Notes: generated from the letters alone by a model not told the origin. DNA of 64,000 nucleotides from an uncultured Bacteroidota bacterium (GCA_902515565.1 CABXVR010000006.1:1-64000), one strand, 5' to 3'; shown: positions 27,915 through 37,295, counted from the stretch's first letter. Numbers and translations are program-made.

Positions 27915-29714
27915 TTAATTGAATTTGTTATCTAAATCTTCTTTTGTTAAAGTTATATAAGTTCTTTTATTAAATGGTGATATATTAGGTTCTTTGCATG
28001 CAAATAATCCATTAACTATAAAATCCATTTCGCTAGCACTTAGATGTTGACCATTTTTAATTGCCATACTTTTAGACAATGATTTTGAAATCATATCTGT
28101 TTGACTAAAATTATCATCAGGAATTTCATTATTAATATTGTCTAATAAAGATCTAATTACAGACTCTAAATTCTCTTTTTCAATTGAGCTAGGAAGTGAT
28201 GAAAATGAAAGGGTTTCATTATTAATTGTGTCAAATAAAAAACCTGAATTATTTAATTGAGTTTTAAAGTTTTCAATTATTGCAATTTCTTTAATAGATA
28301 GCTGAACTTCAACAGGATATATTAGTTTTTGTGAATCATTTCCTTGAACAGTTATATATTTAAGGAAGTTTTCATATAAAATTCGTTGATGTGCTCTATT
28401 TTGATTTATTATAACCAATCCAGATTTAATCTTATTAACTAAATACTTGTTTTTAAGTTGAAACACACTAGATGACGACTTGTTAGTTAAATCGCCGTCT
28501 AAATCTAACTGGGTATTTAATTCACCTTGAAAAGCAGAATATTCTAATTGTTGATTATCCTTAGATTGATTTAAATCTTTAAAATTTAATTCATTTTGAT
28601 TCTTATCAAATGGGTTAAAGTTATGATTTACTTCAACATCAATATTATTAGTTGAAGTCATAGAAGCATACTTATATGGGATATCTAAATTCTTATCTCT
28701 ATCAAAATCTAAAATTGGTGATATATTAAATTGACCTAAACTATGTTTTATCGCAGATCGTAATATTGCATAGATTGTGTGATCATCATCAAATTTAATT
28801 TCAGTCTTTGTTGGATGTATATTTATATCTATTCTTTTAGGGTCAACATCCAAAAAAAGAAAATAAGAGGCATTATATCCTGTGTTAATTAAACCTTCGA
28901 ATGCAGAGTTAACAGCATGGTTTAAATAAGGACTCTTAATAAATCTATTATTGACAAAAAAGAATTGCTCTCCCCTTGATTTTTTTGAGAATTCAGGTTT
29001 AAAAATAAAACCGGATAATTTTAAAACTTCTGTTGTTTCATTAACTGGAACTAACTTTTCATTAGATTTAGAACCAAATATATTAACAATTCTTTGACGA
29101 ATATTAGAAATTGGCAGACTAAATAACTGGTTTTCATTATTTTCGAATTCAAAATGAATTTCTGGGTGTGCCAAAGCTACTCTATGAAATTCGTTTATTA
29201 TATGTCTAACTTCTACATTATCTGATTTTAAAAAGTTTCTTCGTGCAGGAACATTATAAAAAAGGTTTTTTACAGAAATTGATGAGCCCTCATTAGCGAC
29301 TATTGATTTATTTTGAGTGATTTTATTTCCTTCAATCTTAATAAACGTCCCTATTTCACTTGTATTATTTTTTGTAATTAGTTCAGTATGAGAAATTGCG
29401 GCTATACTAGCTAAAGCCTCTCCCCTAAATCCTTTTGTAGATAGATTAAATAAATCTGCTGCATTAGTAATTTTGGAGGTAGAATGTCGTTGAAAGCAAA
29501 TGAGTGCATCTTTTTCAGACATACCACAACCATTATCAACTACCTGGATAAGCGTTCTTCCTGATTCTTTTATTAATAAAGATATTTTTTTAGCTCCTGA
29601 ATCAATTGAATTTTCTAATAATTCCTTAACAACTGAAGAAGGTCGTTGGACAACTTCACCAGCGGCAATTTGATTAGCGACATGGTCAGGTAGTAATTTA
29701 ATTAGATTATCCAT
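27915..29714 (-). CDS. mutL: DNA mismatch repair protein MutL
   Basis: Matchmaker of mismatch repair, linking MutS to downstream steps. The 599 residues hold an N-terminal GHKL ATPase with ENSIDSGA (34-41), DNGCGM (60-65) and STKGFRGEAL (92-101), a transducer domain, a polar linker (~340-415) and a C-terminal dimerisation domain. The endonuclease motif DQHA(x)2E(x)4E of MutL homologues without MutH reads NQNRAHQRILYE here (437-448), so the metal-binding Asp and His are Asn. The late ACKEP block remains. Nicking activity may be lost; the ATPase looks intact. Confidence 0.94.
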   Translation of the reverse strand: MDNLIKLLPDHVANQIAAGEVVQRPSSVVKELLENSIDSGAKKISLLIKESGRTLIQVVDNGCGMSEKDALICFQRHSTSKITNAADLFNLSTKGFRGEALASIAAISHTELITKNNTSEIGTFIKIEGNKITQNKSIVANEGSSISVKNLFYNVPARRNFLKSDNVEVRHIINEFHRVALAHPEIHFEFENNENQLFSLPISNIRQRIVNIFGSKSNEKLVPVNETTEVLKLSGFIFKPEFSKKSRGEQFFFVNNRFIKSPYLNHAVNSAFEGLINTGYNASYFLFLDVDPKRIDINIHPTKTEIKFDDDHTIYAILRSAIKHSLGQFNISPILDFDRDKNLDIPYKYASMTSTNNIDVEVNHNFNPFDKNQNELNFKDLNQSKDNQQLEYSAFQGELNTQLDLDGDLTNKSSSSVFQLKNKYLVNKIKSGLVIINQNRAHQRILYENFLKYITVQGNDSQKLIYPVEVQLSIKEIAIIENFKTQLNNSGFLFDTINNETLSFSSLPSSIEKENLESVIRSLLDNINNEIPDDNFSQTDMISKSLSKSMAIKNGQHLSASEMDFIVNGLFACKEPNISPFNKRTYITLTKEDLDNKFN

Positions 29715-29983
29715 TAATTAAAAAATATTTTTAGATCAAATTCGATTAAATATAAAAATATAAAAATCAAAATTGAAGTTATTATGAGTAATCTTATTTT
29801 AACTGACTTTTCAGATTTGTTATTATAATCACTTAAAGCTTTAGTTAGTTTATTTTTAATCCCACCATTAGAACCAAGAGTAGTTCTAAATTCATCAAAT
29901 TTAGGTTTAATCTTAAGCTTTGATTTAGCAAACCTTTCTGTATAATTATAAACTTTATTATTCTTAGAATTAAAATTGAGCAT
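29714..29983 (-). CDS. small membrane protein, often mislabelled riboflavin synthase beta subunit
   Basis: An 89-residue protein with a basic, polar N-terminal half (KIKPKFDEFRTTLGSN) and one transmembrane helix at residues ~66-83 close to the C-terminus. It has no resemblance to any riboflavin enzyme; the common label comes from its neighbour ribH. Its stop shares a base with the mutL start. Conservation of the KFDEFRTT stretch across flavobacteria, as I recall it, argues for a real gene. Function is unknown. Confidence 0.75.
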   Translation of the reverse strand: MLNFNSKNNKVYNYTERFAKSKLKIKPKFDEFRTTLGSNGGIKNKLTKALSDYNNKSEKSVKIRLLIITSILIFIFLYLIEFDLKIFFN

Positions 29984-30044
29984 GCAGTTAATAAAATTTA
30001 CTTAAAAATAATGAATAATATCTTTTTAAGAATGAGTTTCTTAA

Positions 30045-30521
30045 CTAATTTAAATTAGCAAGTTTCAAGGCAGTAATAGCAGCCTCAACTCCCTTATTTC
30101 CATGTTTACCACCAGACCTATCAATTGATTGCTGTATATTATTATCAGTTAAAACACAAAAAACAACCGGAGTATCAAAATTAATATTTAAATCAACAAT
30201 ACCTTTAGAAACAGATTGACATATATAATCAAAGTGCTCTGTCTCACCTTTAATTACACATCCAATAGCAATAACTACATCAACCTTTGCTTGAATCATT
30301 TTTTTTGATCCAAAAACTAATTCAAAACTACCTGGAACATCAATTCTTTTTATGTTATTAGCTTTAACACCAAACTCAGTTAATGTAGTGTAAGCTCCAT
30401 TGAATAAAGATTCTGTAATTTTTTCATTCCATTCTGAAACAACTAAACCAACAGTTAATGAATCACCACTAGGTACATTAGAACTATCAAAATTTGATAA
30501 ATTAGAGTTTTTAGTACTCAT
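30045..30521 (-). CDS. ribH: 6,7-dimethyl-8-ribityllumazine synthase
   Basis: Penultimate step of riboflavin synthesis: joins 5-amino-6-ribitylaminouracil with dihydroxybutanone phosphate. The 158 residues include VPGSFELVF, IAIGCVIKGETEHFDYI with the catalytic His96, and the phosphate-binding region near SGGKHGNKGVEAA. The N-terminus carries ~20 extra polar residues before the first strand. It lies six bases after the TPR gene; other rib genes are not in the window. Confidence 0.94.
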   Translation of the reverse strand: MSTKNSNLSNFDSSNVPSGDSLTVGLVVSEWNEKITESLFNGAYTTLTEFGVKANNIKRIDVPGSFELVFGSKKMIQAKVDVVIAIGCVIKGETEHFDYICQSVSKGIVDLNINFDTPVVFCVLTDNNIQQSIDRSGGKHGNKGVEAAITALKLANLN

Positions 30522-30527
30522 GAACGA

Positions 30528-31292
30528 TTATTTAGCTGAAGCACTAGCCATACCAATTAATGCATCAATATTGGTAACTTCAATAGAGTTTGGATATTCA
30601 TTTTTAATTCTATTAAAAAATGTTAAGGATTTTTTAGATTTATTAATTTCTAATCCTATATATCCTGCTTTAAGTAAATACATTGGAGCAGTAAATCCAT
30701 TACTAGAATAATTTATTGCTTTTTCATAATACTCAAAAGCATCTTCAAACTGATTAAGTTGAGAAAAACTATCAGCAATTGAACCAATAGCTGTAGCTCC
30801 AAGAATCTCATCATCAGATGTGAATTTGCTTAAATACTTGATAGAGTTTTGGTAATCATTTAAATTAAGGTAAGACATACCGGCATAATAATTAGCTAAA
30901 TTTGAAGCTTTAGTCCCTGAATAATTCTCAATTATGTCAATCATACCTAATTTCCCATCAGCACCATTTAAAGCTAAATTAAATAAAGAATCATTTTTTG
31001 TTTGATTTGCTGATTCAAAATGAATCTGAGCTGGATGCATTTCGTTCATGGCATTAACTTCAGCAGGTTGCTGAATAAATTTGTCAAAACCTAAATAACC
31101 AAAAACTAAAGAAGCAACAAGAGCAATAGTAATAAATATATATTTTTGGTTGGTAGCAACCCACTCTTCAGTCTTTGATGCACCATCATCTAAAGTGTTA
31201 ATAATTCCAGCTGTAGCGGATTTATTCTCTAACTCTTCTAATTTGTTTCGAGATGATTTAGATTTAGAACCTTTTTTTTTATAAGTTGCCAT
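30528..31292 (-). CDS. membrane-anchored TPR protein (YfgM-like)
   Basis: A 254-residue protein with a Lys/Ser-rich cytoplasmic start, one transmembrane helix (~50-68, YIFITIALVASLVFGYLGF) and a periplasmic stretch of tetratricopeptide-like helices (for example ASNLANYYAGMSYLNLNDYQ and QFEDAFEYYEKAI). This layout is that of YfgM, an ancillary factor near SecYEG and BamB in E. coli. A role in envelope protein traffic is inferred. A consensus -7 box lies 21 bases upstream, making this the first gene of the minus-strand run through mutL. Confidence 0.85.
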   Translation of the reverse strand: MATYKKKGSKSKSSRNKLEELENKSATAGIINTLDDGASKTEEWVATNQKYIFITIALVASLVFGYLGFDKFIQQPAEVNAMNEMHPAQIHFESANQTKNDSLFNLALNGADGKLGMIDIIENYSGTKASNLANYYAGMSYLNLNDYQNSIKYLSKFTSDDEILGATAIGSIADSFSQLNQFEDAFEYYEKAINYSSNGFTAPMYLLKAGYIGLEINKSKKSLTFFNRIKNEYPNSIEVTNIDALIGMASASAK

Positions 31293-31312
31293 AATTAAAA
31301 ATATTTGAGTCG

Positions 31313-31320
31313 CAAAAATA
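31313..31320 (-). promoter_or_regulatory. -7 promoter box TATTTTTG for the TPR-ribH-mutL run
   Basis: The minus strand reads TATTTTTG followed by C, matching TAnnTTTG, 20 bases upstream of the TPR start in the 122-base divergent gap shared with recF. No clear -33 box is seen. Confidence 0.5.
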
Positions 31321-31414
31321 TATTTTTATTCTTAAAAAAGGATAAAATATTTGTAATTTTTCAATAATTTGCAGTAATAAATTTCAATTTAACCATTTTT
31401 TATTAATCCCTCTA

Positions 31415-32494
31415 ATGATATTAAAATCAATAACGCTAACTAATTACAAAAGTTTTAGTGCTAAAACTGTAGATTTAGATCCTAAAATTAATTGTTTTAT
31501 TGGTCCTAACGGAGTTGGGAAGTCTAACATTTTAGATGCTATCTATCATTTATCATTTGGTAAAAGTTATTTTAATCCAATCTCTTCACAAAATATAAAG
31601 CATGGGGAGGATTTTTTTGCAATAAAGGGCTCCTATAGAAATGAGTCTAAAGAAGAAGTTGTAATTATAAATTTTAAAAAAAATGATAAAAAAGTAATTA
31701 AAAGGAATAATAAAAAGTATGAAAAATTTAGTGACCACATTGGTTTTATCCCTCTAGTTATAATATCTCCAAGTGACAGAAATTTAATTGCAGAAGGTAG
31801 CGATATCAGAAGAAAGTTTATTGATAGTGTTATCTCTCAAAGTGACAAAAAGTATTTAGAAAACTTAATAAATTATAATAAGATTTTAACACAAAGAAAT
31901 AGTTTACTTAAACTGTTTTTTAAAAATAAAAATTTCGATAAACAAACTATTCAGGTTTACGATTCTCAATTAGAATCTATTGGTGAGAAGATACATATAA
32001 AAAGAAAAATGTTTTTAAATGACTTCATTCCTGTATTTAAAGATAAATATAAATCAATATCCAATAATAATGAAGATGTCGATATTAGATATAAAACTGA
32101 CTTAGAGTTTGATAAGTTATCTGTTTTACTTCAGGATAATTTAGAAAAAGATATGTTTTTACAATACACCTCTAAAGGAATTCATAAAGATGATTTGGTT
32201 TTTAATATTAATGATTACTCCGTTAAAAAATTTGGAAGTCAAGGTCAACAAAAATCTTTATTAATAGCTCTTAAACTTGCACAATTTGATTTCCTAAAAT
32301 CTCAAAACAAAAACAATCCCATTTTATTGTTAGATGATATTTTTGACAAATTAGATAAAAATAGAGTTAAACAAATAATAAACTTAGTTAGTGACGATGA
32401 TTTTGGACAGATTTTCATCTCTGATACTGATGAAGAAAGAACTAATGAGTCAATAAAAGAAATTAATAATACCAACAAAATTTTTAAACTTTGA
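31415..32494 (+). CDS. recF: DNA replication and repair protein RecF
   Basis: SMC-like ATPase that loads RecA at gaps with RecO and RecR. The 359 residues show the Walker A GPNGVGKSN (about 29-37), the family block RKFIDSVISQSDKKY, the signature region KFGSQGQQKSLLIALKLAQ and the Walker B LLLDDIFDKLDKNR. The gene is divergent from the TPR gene. A short lipoprotein gene begins inside its stop codon, the usual order in flavobacteria. Confidence 0.95.
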   Translation: MILKSITLTNYKSFSAKTVDLDPKINCFIGPNGVGKSNILDAIYHLSFGKSYFNPISSQNIKHGEDFFAIKGSYRNESKEEVVIINFKKNDKKVIKRNNKKYEKFSDHIGFIPLVIISPSDRNLIAEGSDIRRKFIDSVISQSDKKYLENLINYNKILTQRNSLLKLFFKNKNFDKQTIQVYDSQLESIGEKIHIKRKMFLNDFIPVFKDKYKSISNNNEDVDIRYKTDLEFDKLSVLLQDNLEKDMFLQYTSKGIHKDDLVFNINDYSVKKFGSQGQQKSLLIALKLAQFDFLKSQNKNNPILLLDDIFDKLDKNRVKQIINLVSDDDFGQIFISDTDEERTNESIKEINNTNKIFKL

Positions 32495-32904
32495 AAAAAA
32501 TTACTCTCTTTATTTTTATTAGTTTGAATTTTTCTTGCTTTGAAAAACAAGTAATAGACATAAGTTTGTTAAATGGATATTGGGAAATTCAATCAGTCAA
32601 ACAAGATAATAAGCTTTTAAAAACATATCCTTTTAGTGGAATAGTCGATTATTTTGAAATAGAAAATGGAAAAGGATTACGAAAAAAAGTCATGCCAAAA
32701 ATTGATGGTAAGTTTGAAGCATCTTTACATAAAATTGATTTTAATATTTTTCAAAAAAACGGAAAAACAACTATAGAGTACATTGATAAAAATAATACTT
32801 TTACAGAAACAATTGTTAAATTAGATTCAACTGAGCTATTTATAACCAACAAAGAAAATTATATATATCACTATAAAGCATATGAAAAATTAAAGTTTGA
32901 CTAG
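32491..32904 (+). CDS. small lipoprotein, lipocalin-like
   Basis: A 137-residue lipoprotein starting at TTG, which overlaps the recF stop by three bases. That start gives a full lipoprotein signal: MKKITLFIFISLNFSC with the acylated Cys16. The remainder is beta-rich (LNGYWEIQSVKQDNKL, then DYFEIENGKG) and resembles the lipocalin-like domains of Bacteroidetes. Function is unknown. It is followed directly by DUF721, with no spacing base. Confidence 0.75.
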   Translation: MKKITLFIFISLNFSCFEKQVIDISLLNGYWEIQSVKQDNKLLKTYPFSGIVDYFEIENGKGLRKKVMPKIDGKFEASLHKIDFNIFQKNGKTTIEYIDKNNTFTETIVKLDSTELFITNKENYIYHYKAYEKLKFD

Positions 32905-33192
32905 ATGAACGATGAAGAAATAAAAATTGGGGCGTTACTTAGTAAGTTTCTAAAAAACAATAATCTAGAAAAAGGCCTAGAAAAAGTTGATGCTAAAGAT
33001 GCTTGGTTTAAAATCATGAAAAATGGAGTTAGTAATTATACTACTGATGTACATTTAAAAAATAAAACTTTGTACGTGAGCCTTAGCTCTTCAACACTTA
33101 GGGAAGAACTAAGTTATGGTAAAGAAAAAATAATCAATCTACTTAATGAAGCTTTAGAAAAAGATGCAATTAAAAAAATAGTACTTAGATAA
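32905..33192 (+). CDS. DUF721 (DciA-like) protein
   Basis: A 95-residue member of DUF721, the family that includes the replicative-helicase loader DciA. The conserved central NYTTDVHLKNKTLYVSLSSS and the following ELSYGKEKIINLLNEAL form the KH-like fold of that family; the N-terminal helix is short. The recF neighbourhood fits a role in replication, but helicase loading in this organism is inferred, not shown. Confidence 0.82.
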   Translation: MNDEEIKIGALLSKFLKNNNLEKGLEKVDAKDAWFKIMKNGVSNYTTDVHLKNKTLYVSLSSSTLREELSYGKEKIINLLNEALEKDAIKKIVLR

Positions 33193-33729
33193 ATGATAAA
33201 TTATATATACACATTACTAATAATATCTCACCTAAATATAATGCAAACAAATAAAATCAACATTTTAGACTCAAACAGAAATAATTGGTTGGTAGTCAAT
33301 GATAATGTAATGGGTGGAATATCTGAATCAAACATCAGATTCAGTAAAAATAACACTTTAGTATTTCAAGGTAGAGTATCTTTAGAAAATAATGGTGGAT
33401 TTGCTTCTTTTAGATATCGAACAAAAAACTTAAATGTTAACAAAGATCAAAAAATTAGAATGGTTGTAATTGGTGATTCTAAAGAATATCAAATTCGAAT
33501 AAAACCAAGTCAAAATATTAGGTACACCTATTCAAAAACATTTAAGACAACTAATTCAAAACAAATTATTGAAATTCCATTGAATGAATTTACAGCTCAA
33601 TTTAGAGGATATAACTTAAATATGAAGAATTTTGACTTTGACAAAATCGAAGAATTTGGAATACTAGTAGGAAACAAAAAAAATGAAGAATTTCGGCTTG
33701 AAATTATAGAAATTGAATTTATTAACTAA
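33193..33729 (+). CDS. CIA30 family protein
   Basis: A 178-residue protein of the complex I intermediate-associated protein 30 family, which has a galactose-binding-like beta-sandwich. Family landmarks are WLVVNDNVMGGISESNIRF near residue 34 and LENNGGFASFRYRT. The first ~20 residues are hydrophobic and could be a signal or anchor, though a later ATG (residue 17) would remove them. In mitochondria CIA30 helps assemble respiratory complex I; the bacterial role is unclear. Confidence 0.8.
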   Translation: MINYIYTLLIISHLNIMQTNKINILDSNRNNWLVVNDNVMGGISESNIRFSKNNTLVFQGRVSLENNGGFASFRYRTKNLNVNKDQKIRMVVIGDSKEYQIRIKPSQNIRYTYSKTFKTTNSKQIIEIPLNEFTAQFRGYNLNMKNFDFDKIEEFGILVGNKKNEEFRLEIIEIEFIN

Positions 33730-33769
33730 AAGTTTATTTAGTAAAAACAAAAGATGAATATATTTAATG

Positions 33770-33777
33770 TATATTTG
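33770..33777 (+). promoter_or_regulatory. -7 promoter box TATATTTG for the cold-shock gene
   Basis: Exact match to TAnnTTTG, followed by CAA, 29 bases before the cold-shock ATG. It would give a short leader of about 20-25 bases. No -33 TTTG is obvious. Confidence 0.55.
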
Positions 33778-33806
33778 CAACTTATTAAAACAATTAAATT
33801 AAAAAA

Positions 33807-33998
33807 ATGAGTAAAGGAACAGTAAAATTTTTCAATGACACTAAAGGCTTTGGCTTTATCGTTGAAGATGAAACAAACAAAGAACATTTTGTACACATTT
33901 CTGGTTTAATCGATGAAATTCGTGAAGGAGATGTAGTTGAATTCGATTTAACTGAAGGCAAAAAAGGTCTTAACGCAGTAAATGTAAAAGTTGTATAA
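33807..33998 (+). CDS. cspA: cold-shock domain protein
   Basis: A 63-residue OB-fold RNA/DNA-binding protein. RNP1 is KGFGFI and RNP2 is HFVHIS, both in their usual places; the start MSKGTVKFFNDT is typical. It acts as an RNA chaperone. It has its own promoter box and a strong terminator right behind it, so it forms a monocistronic unit. Confidence 0.95.
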   Translation: MSKGTVKFFNDTKGFGFIVEDETNKEHFVHISGLIDEIREGDVVEFDLTEGKKGLNAVNVKVV

Positions 33999-34020
33999 TT
34001 ATATAATTTAGATTTATCGA

Positions 34021-34060
34021 AAAAAAAAAGAGTCAAATTAAATTTGACTCTTTTTTTTTA
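34021..34060. terminator. bidirectional rho-independent terminator (cspA / ndk)
   Basis: A perfect 10-bp inverted repeat, GAGTCAAATT and AATTTGACTC around one A, is flanked by an A9 run on the left and a T run on the right. It lies between two convergent genes and can stop transcription from both sides. Confidence 0.88.
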
Positions 34061-34072
34061 TATAATACTGAC

Positions 34073-34492
34073 TTAATAAACTTCTCGACCCGAGAAATGA
34101 AAATCAGCTTCAATCTTAGCATTTTCGTCACTATCACTTCCATGTACAGCGTTTTCACTAATTGAATCAGCAAATTCATTTCTAATAGTTCCAACTGCTG
34201 CTTCGGCAGGATTAGTAGCTCCTATTAGTGATCTAAAATCATCCACGGCGTTATCTTTTTCTAATATAGCGGCAACAATAGGACCTCTAGTCATATATTC
34301 AACTAGATCATTAAAAAAGGGACGTTCCTTGTGTACAGAGTAGAAATTTTTAGCATCTAAAACACTCATTTTAGTTAATTTTAATGCTAAAATTTTAAAA
34401 CCTGCTGCATTAATTTTGTTCATTATAGCTCCAATGTTACCTTTCTCAACCGAATCAGGCTTGAGCATGGTAAAAGTTCTGTTTGTAATCAT
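34073..34492 (-). CDS. ndk: nucleoside-diphosphate kinase
   Basis: Balances NTP and dNTP pools by phosphate transfer through a phospho-histidine. The 139 residues match the family. It starts [13 protein letters not shown], contains [15 protein letters not shown] and ends in the active-site block NAVHGSDS with His117. It is a single gene with its own promoter box and the shared terminator. Confidence 0.96.
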   Translation of the reverse strand: MITNRTFTMLKPDSVEKGNIGAIMNKINAAGFKILALKLTKMSVLDAKNFYSVHKERPFFNDLVEYMTRGPIVAAILEKDNAVDDFRSLIGATNPAEAAVGTIRNEFADSISENAVHGSDSDENAKIEADFHFSGREVY

Positions 34493-34515
34493 TTTTGTTT
34501 TTTTAAATTTGATTG

Positions 34516-34523
34516 CAAAAATA
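34516..34523 (-). promoter_or_regulatory. -7 promoter box TATTTTTG for ndk
   Basis: The minus strand reads TATTTTTG followed by CAA, an exact TAnnTTTG match 23 bases before the ndk start. The context is nearly the same as at the TPR promoter. Confidence 0.5.
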
Positions 34524-34579
34524 ATACATTTTAAAGAACTAATTAAATGATTTCTTAATATATCGTATATTCGTAGATT

Positions 34580-35596
34580 ATGATTAAAATTGATATTAAA
34601 GATATAAAGTCACAATTACAAGATTCAAAAAAAATTATTGTAATACCTCATAAAAATCCAGATGGTGATGCTATTGGATCATGCGTTGCTTTAAATGAGT
34701 TATTGAAGTTGCTAGGACACAAGTCATTAATTATTTCACCAAATAATTTTCCTGATTTTTTAAAATGGATGGATGTTGACAATGAAATTAAGATTTATGA
34801 AGATGATCATAAACTATTAAGCAATGAAATCTTGAATTCTGATATTATATTTACTCTAGATTTCAATGCCTTATCCAGAATTGGTCCAATGGGGGATTTT
34901 GTTAAAGAATCTAAAGCCTTTAAGGTAATGATTGATCATCATCAAAATCCTGAAAATTATGCAAAACACATTTATTCTGATGTTAACATGAGTTCAACAT
35001 GTGAAATGGTATATCATTTTATTTGTGAATTATCTTTAGAAGATAAAGTTAATTCAAAAATTGCGAGCGCATTATACACAGGAATAATGACAGATACTGG
35101 ATCTTTTAAGTTTCCGCTAACCACAGATTTAACACATAAAGTAGTTTCTGAACTGATAAAAAAAGGAGCTAATGGTAACAAAATAAACAATTTAGTTTAT
35201 GATAATAATTCTTACGATAAATTATTGCTTTTAAGTCATACTCTATCAAACATGATAGTAGATATGCAACATAAAACTGCATACATGTATCTAACTCAAG
35301 AAAGTTTGAATAAATACAATTTTAAAAAAGGAGATACTGAAGGTTTTGTTAATTATGGATTATCAATAAAGGGAGTAAAATTTTCAGCAATTTTTATAGA
35401 AAATGAAGCTGAAAAAATCGTTAAAATATCATTAAGATCTAAAGGAGATTTTAATGTAAATGAATTCTCAAGAAATAATTTTAATGGTGGTGGCCATATT
35501 AATGCTGCTGGTGGTTACAGTAAACAAAATTTAGAAGCTACTTTATTAAAGTTTAAAAATCTATTACCAAATTATAAAACTAAACTTAACGAATGA
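34580..35596 (+). CDS. DHH-family phosphoesterase (NrnA-like)
   Basis: A bifunctional oligoribonuclease/pAp-phosphatase-type enzyme of 338 residues. The DHH domain shows [22 protein letters not shown] and [10 protein letters not shown]; the DHHA1 domain ends with the [10 protein letters not shown] substrate-binding loop. Metal ligands are complete. A near-consensus TATATTCG lies a few bases before the ATG, so the leader may be very short. gldI starts within its stop (ATGA). Confidence 0.9.
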   Translation: MIKIDIKDIKSQLQDSKKIIVIPHKNPDGDAIGSCVALNELLKLLGHKSLIISPNNFPDFLKWMDVDNEIKIYEDDHKLLSNEILNSDIIFTLDFNALSRIGPMGDFVKESKAFKVMIDHHQNPENYAKHIYSDVNMSSTCEMVYHFICELSLEDKVNSKIASALYTGIMTDTGSFKFPLTTDLTHKVVSELIKKGANGNKINNLVYDNNSYDKLLLLSHTLSNMIVDMQHKTAYMYLTQESLNKYNFKKGDTEGFVNYGLSIKGVKFSAIFIENEAEKIVKISLRSKGDFNVNEFSRNNFNGGGHINAAGGYSKQNLEATLLKFKNLLPNYKTKLNE

Positions 35597-36117
35597 GGTT
35601 TATTTATCTAATTATAATTACTTCGATAATTTCATGTAATACTAATGAACCAAGATACCCAGTAAACTATTTCAAAGAAGATAATTCATCGATAGTAAAT
35701 CAAATTATAATTGAGCAAAACAAGAAAATTGATGATTATATTTTAAAAAACAAAGAGAATAATTATTTAAACTCAAAAAAAGGCTTCTTTTATTTTTTTA
35801 ATATAAAAAATGATTTATCAAATAAAAAAGCTGATTTCGGAGATAACATTAACTTTAATTATTCTGTAAAAGATTTAAATAATAAGATTATTTACGACGA
35901 AGAGTATATTGGTAACCAAAGCTATGTAATGGGAAAACAAGAGATAATTACAGGTTTGAGGGAGGCATTACAATTATTAAAAAATGGAGAAGTTGGAACT
36001 TTCATATTCCCATCTTACAAAGCTTATGGTATTTACGGTGACTCAAATAAAATTTCTGCAAACTCCCCTATAATTTGTACAATCAAAGTAAAATCTATAA
36101 ATTCAACCCAAAATTAA
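35593..36117 (+). CDS. gldI: GldI-like FKBP-type peptidyl-prolyl isomerase lipoprotein
   Basis: A 174-residue lipoprotein with lipobox TSIISC (Cys15) and a C-terminal FKBP domain (~80-172), with the block MGKQEIITGLREALQLLKNGE and FIFPSYKAYG. In Flavobacterium johnsoniae GldI is needed for gliding motility and T9SS function. The family call rests on size, lipid anchor and FKBP type; only this gld gene is in the window. It is coupled to the DHH gene and followed five bases later by another isomerase. Confidence 0.82.
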   Translation: MRFIYLIIITSIISCNTNEPRYPVNYFKEDNSSIVNQIIIEQNKKIDDYILKNKENNYLNSKKGFFYFFNIKNDLSNKKADFGDNINFNYSVKDLNNKIIYDEEYIGNQSYVMGKQEIITGLREALQLLKNGEVGTFIFPSYKAYGIYGDSNKISANSPIICTIKVKSINSTQN

Positions 36118-36122
36118 TATAA

Positions 36123-37265
36123 ATGAAAAAAATACTTTTATTATTGTCTACAGTTGTCGTTTTTGCAAGTTGCAATAAACAATACAAAGATCTTGGAGAG
36201 GGCTTATTTGCAGAATTTGATACTAATATGGGAACTATGATAGTTAAACTTTCGTATGATAAAACACCCATAACTGTAGCTAATTTTGTTGCTCTTGCAG
36301 AAGGTAATCACCCCGATGTAGATTCAATTTATTTAGGCAAACCTTTTTACAATGGTTTAATCTTTCATAGAGTTATGGATAATTTCATGATTCAAGGTGG
36401 TGACCCTGAGGGCACAGGTAGAGGTGGTCCTGGATATAGCTTCCCAGATGAATTTGACGAATCTCTAATGCATGATAAAGCAGGTATTTTATCTATGGCA
36501 AATTCTGGACCTGCAACTAATGGTAGTCAGTTTTTTATAACAGAAACTCCTACTCCACACTTAAATAACAAACACACTGTTTTTGGTGAAGTAGTTTTTG
36601 GTCTTGAAATCCAAGATTCTATTTCTAATGTCCAGACAGGTGTAGCTGATAGACCTATATCTGATGTAATTATAAAGAAATTAAATATAATTAGAAATGG
36701 TGATGAAGCAAATAATTTTGATGCTGTAAATGTATGGAATCTGGAATTAACTAAATTAGTTGAGAAAAATAAATTATTAGAAGAAGAGAAGAAAAAAAAT
36801 AGACTAGAAAATCAAATAAAAGGTAAAGAAAAAGCTAAAAGTTTTATATCAACTTTAGAAAGTTATAAATCTAAGTCTAAATCATCCAAGTCTGGGCTCA
36901 AAACACTTTATTTAAAAAAAGGAAAAGGAATCAAACCAAATGAAGGTGATAATGTATTACTTTATTATGAGTTGTATGATACTGAAGCAAATTTAATTGA
37001 TTCAAATTCTAAAGAAATAGAAGAAAGCTACGGAAGATATAGTTCAGATAAAGAAGTCAAAGGAAGATATAGTCCAATGCCGATGACATTATCACAAGAT
37101 GCTCAGATGATTACTGGCTTTAAAGAAGCTGTAAGAATGATGAGTGTTGGAGATAAGATATTTGCATTTTTGCCCTGGAATTTAGGTTACGGAGCCCAAG
37201 GTGGAGGTATCATTAAACCTAAACAAGATTTAATCTTTATTATAACTATGGTAAGTGTACAATAA
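36123..37265 (+). CDS. peptidyl-prolyl isomerase lipoprotein, cyclophilin plus FKBP-like domain
   Basis: A 380-residue envelope lipoprotein (lipobox VFASC, Cys18). The N-terminal cyclophilin domain (~25-195) is canonical: FHRVMDNFMIQGGDP, GILSMANSGPATNGSQFF and LNNKHTVFGEV, with the catalytic Arg, Gln and His. A charged helix (~210-245) leads to a second domain with ITGFKEAVRMMSVGDKIFAFLPW and YGAQGGG, which is FKBP-like. It belongs with gldI as an envelope folding pair. A strong terminator follows. Confidence 0.88.
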   Translation: MKKILLLLSTVVVFASCNKQYKDLGEGLFAEFDTNMGTMIVKLSYDKTPITVANFVALAEGNHPDVDSIYLGKPFYNGLIFHRVMDNFMIQGGDPEGTGRGGPGYSFPDEFDESLMHDKAGILSMANSGPATNGSQFFITETPTPHLNNKHTVFGEVVFGLEIQDSISNVQTGVADRPISDVIIKKLNIIRNGDEANNFDAVNVWNLELTKLVEKNKLLEEEKKKNRLENQIKGKEKAKSFISTLESYKSKSKSSKSGLKTLYLKKGKGIKPNEGDNVLLYYELYDTEANLIDSNSKEIEESYGRYSSDKEVKGRYSPMPMTLSQDAQMITGFKEAVRMMSVGDKIFAFLPWNLGYGAQGGGIIKPKQDLIFIITMVSVQ

Positions 37266-37295
37266 CTTACAAAAATAAGTAAATAGACAAACTTA

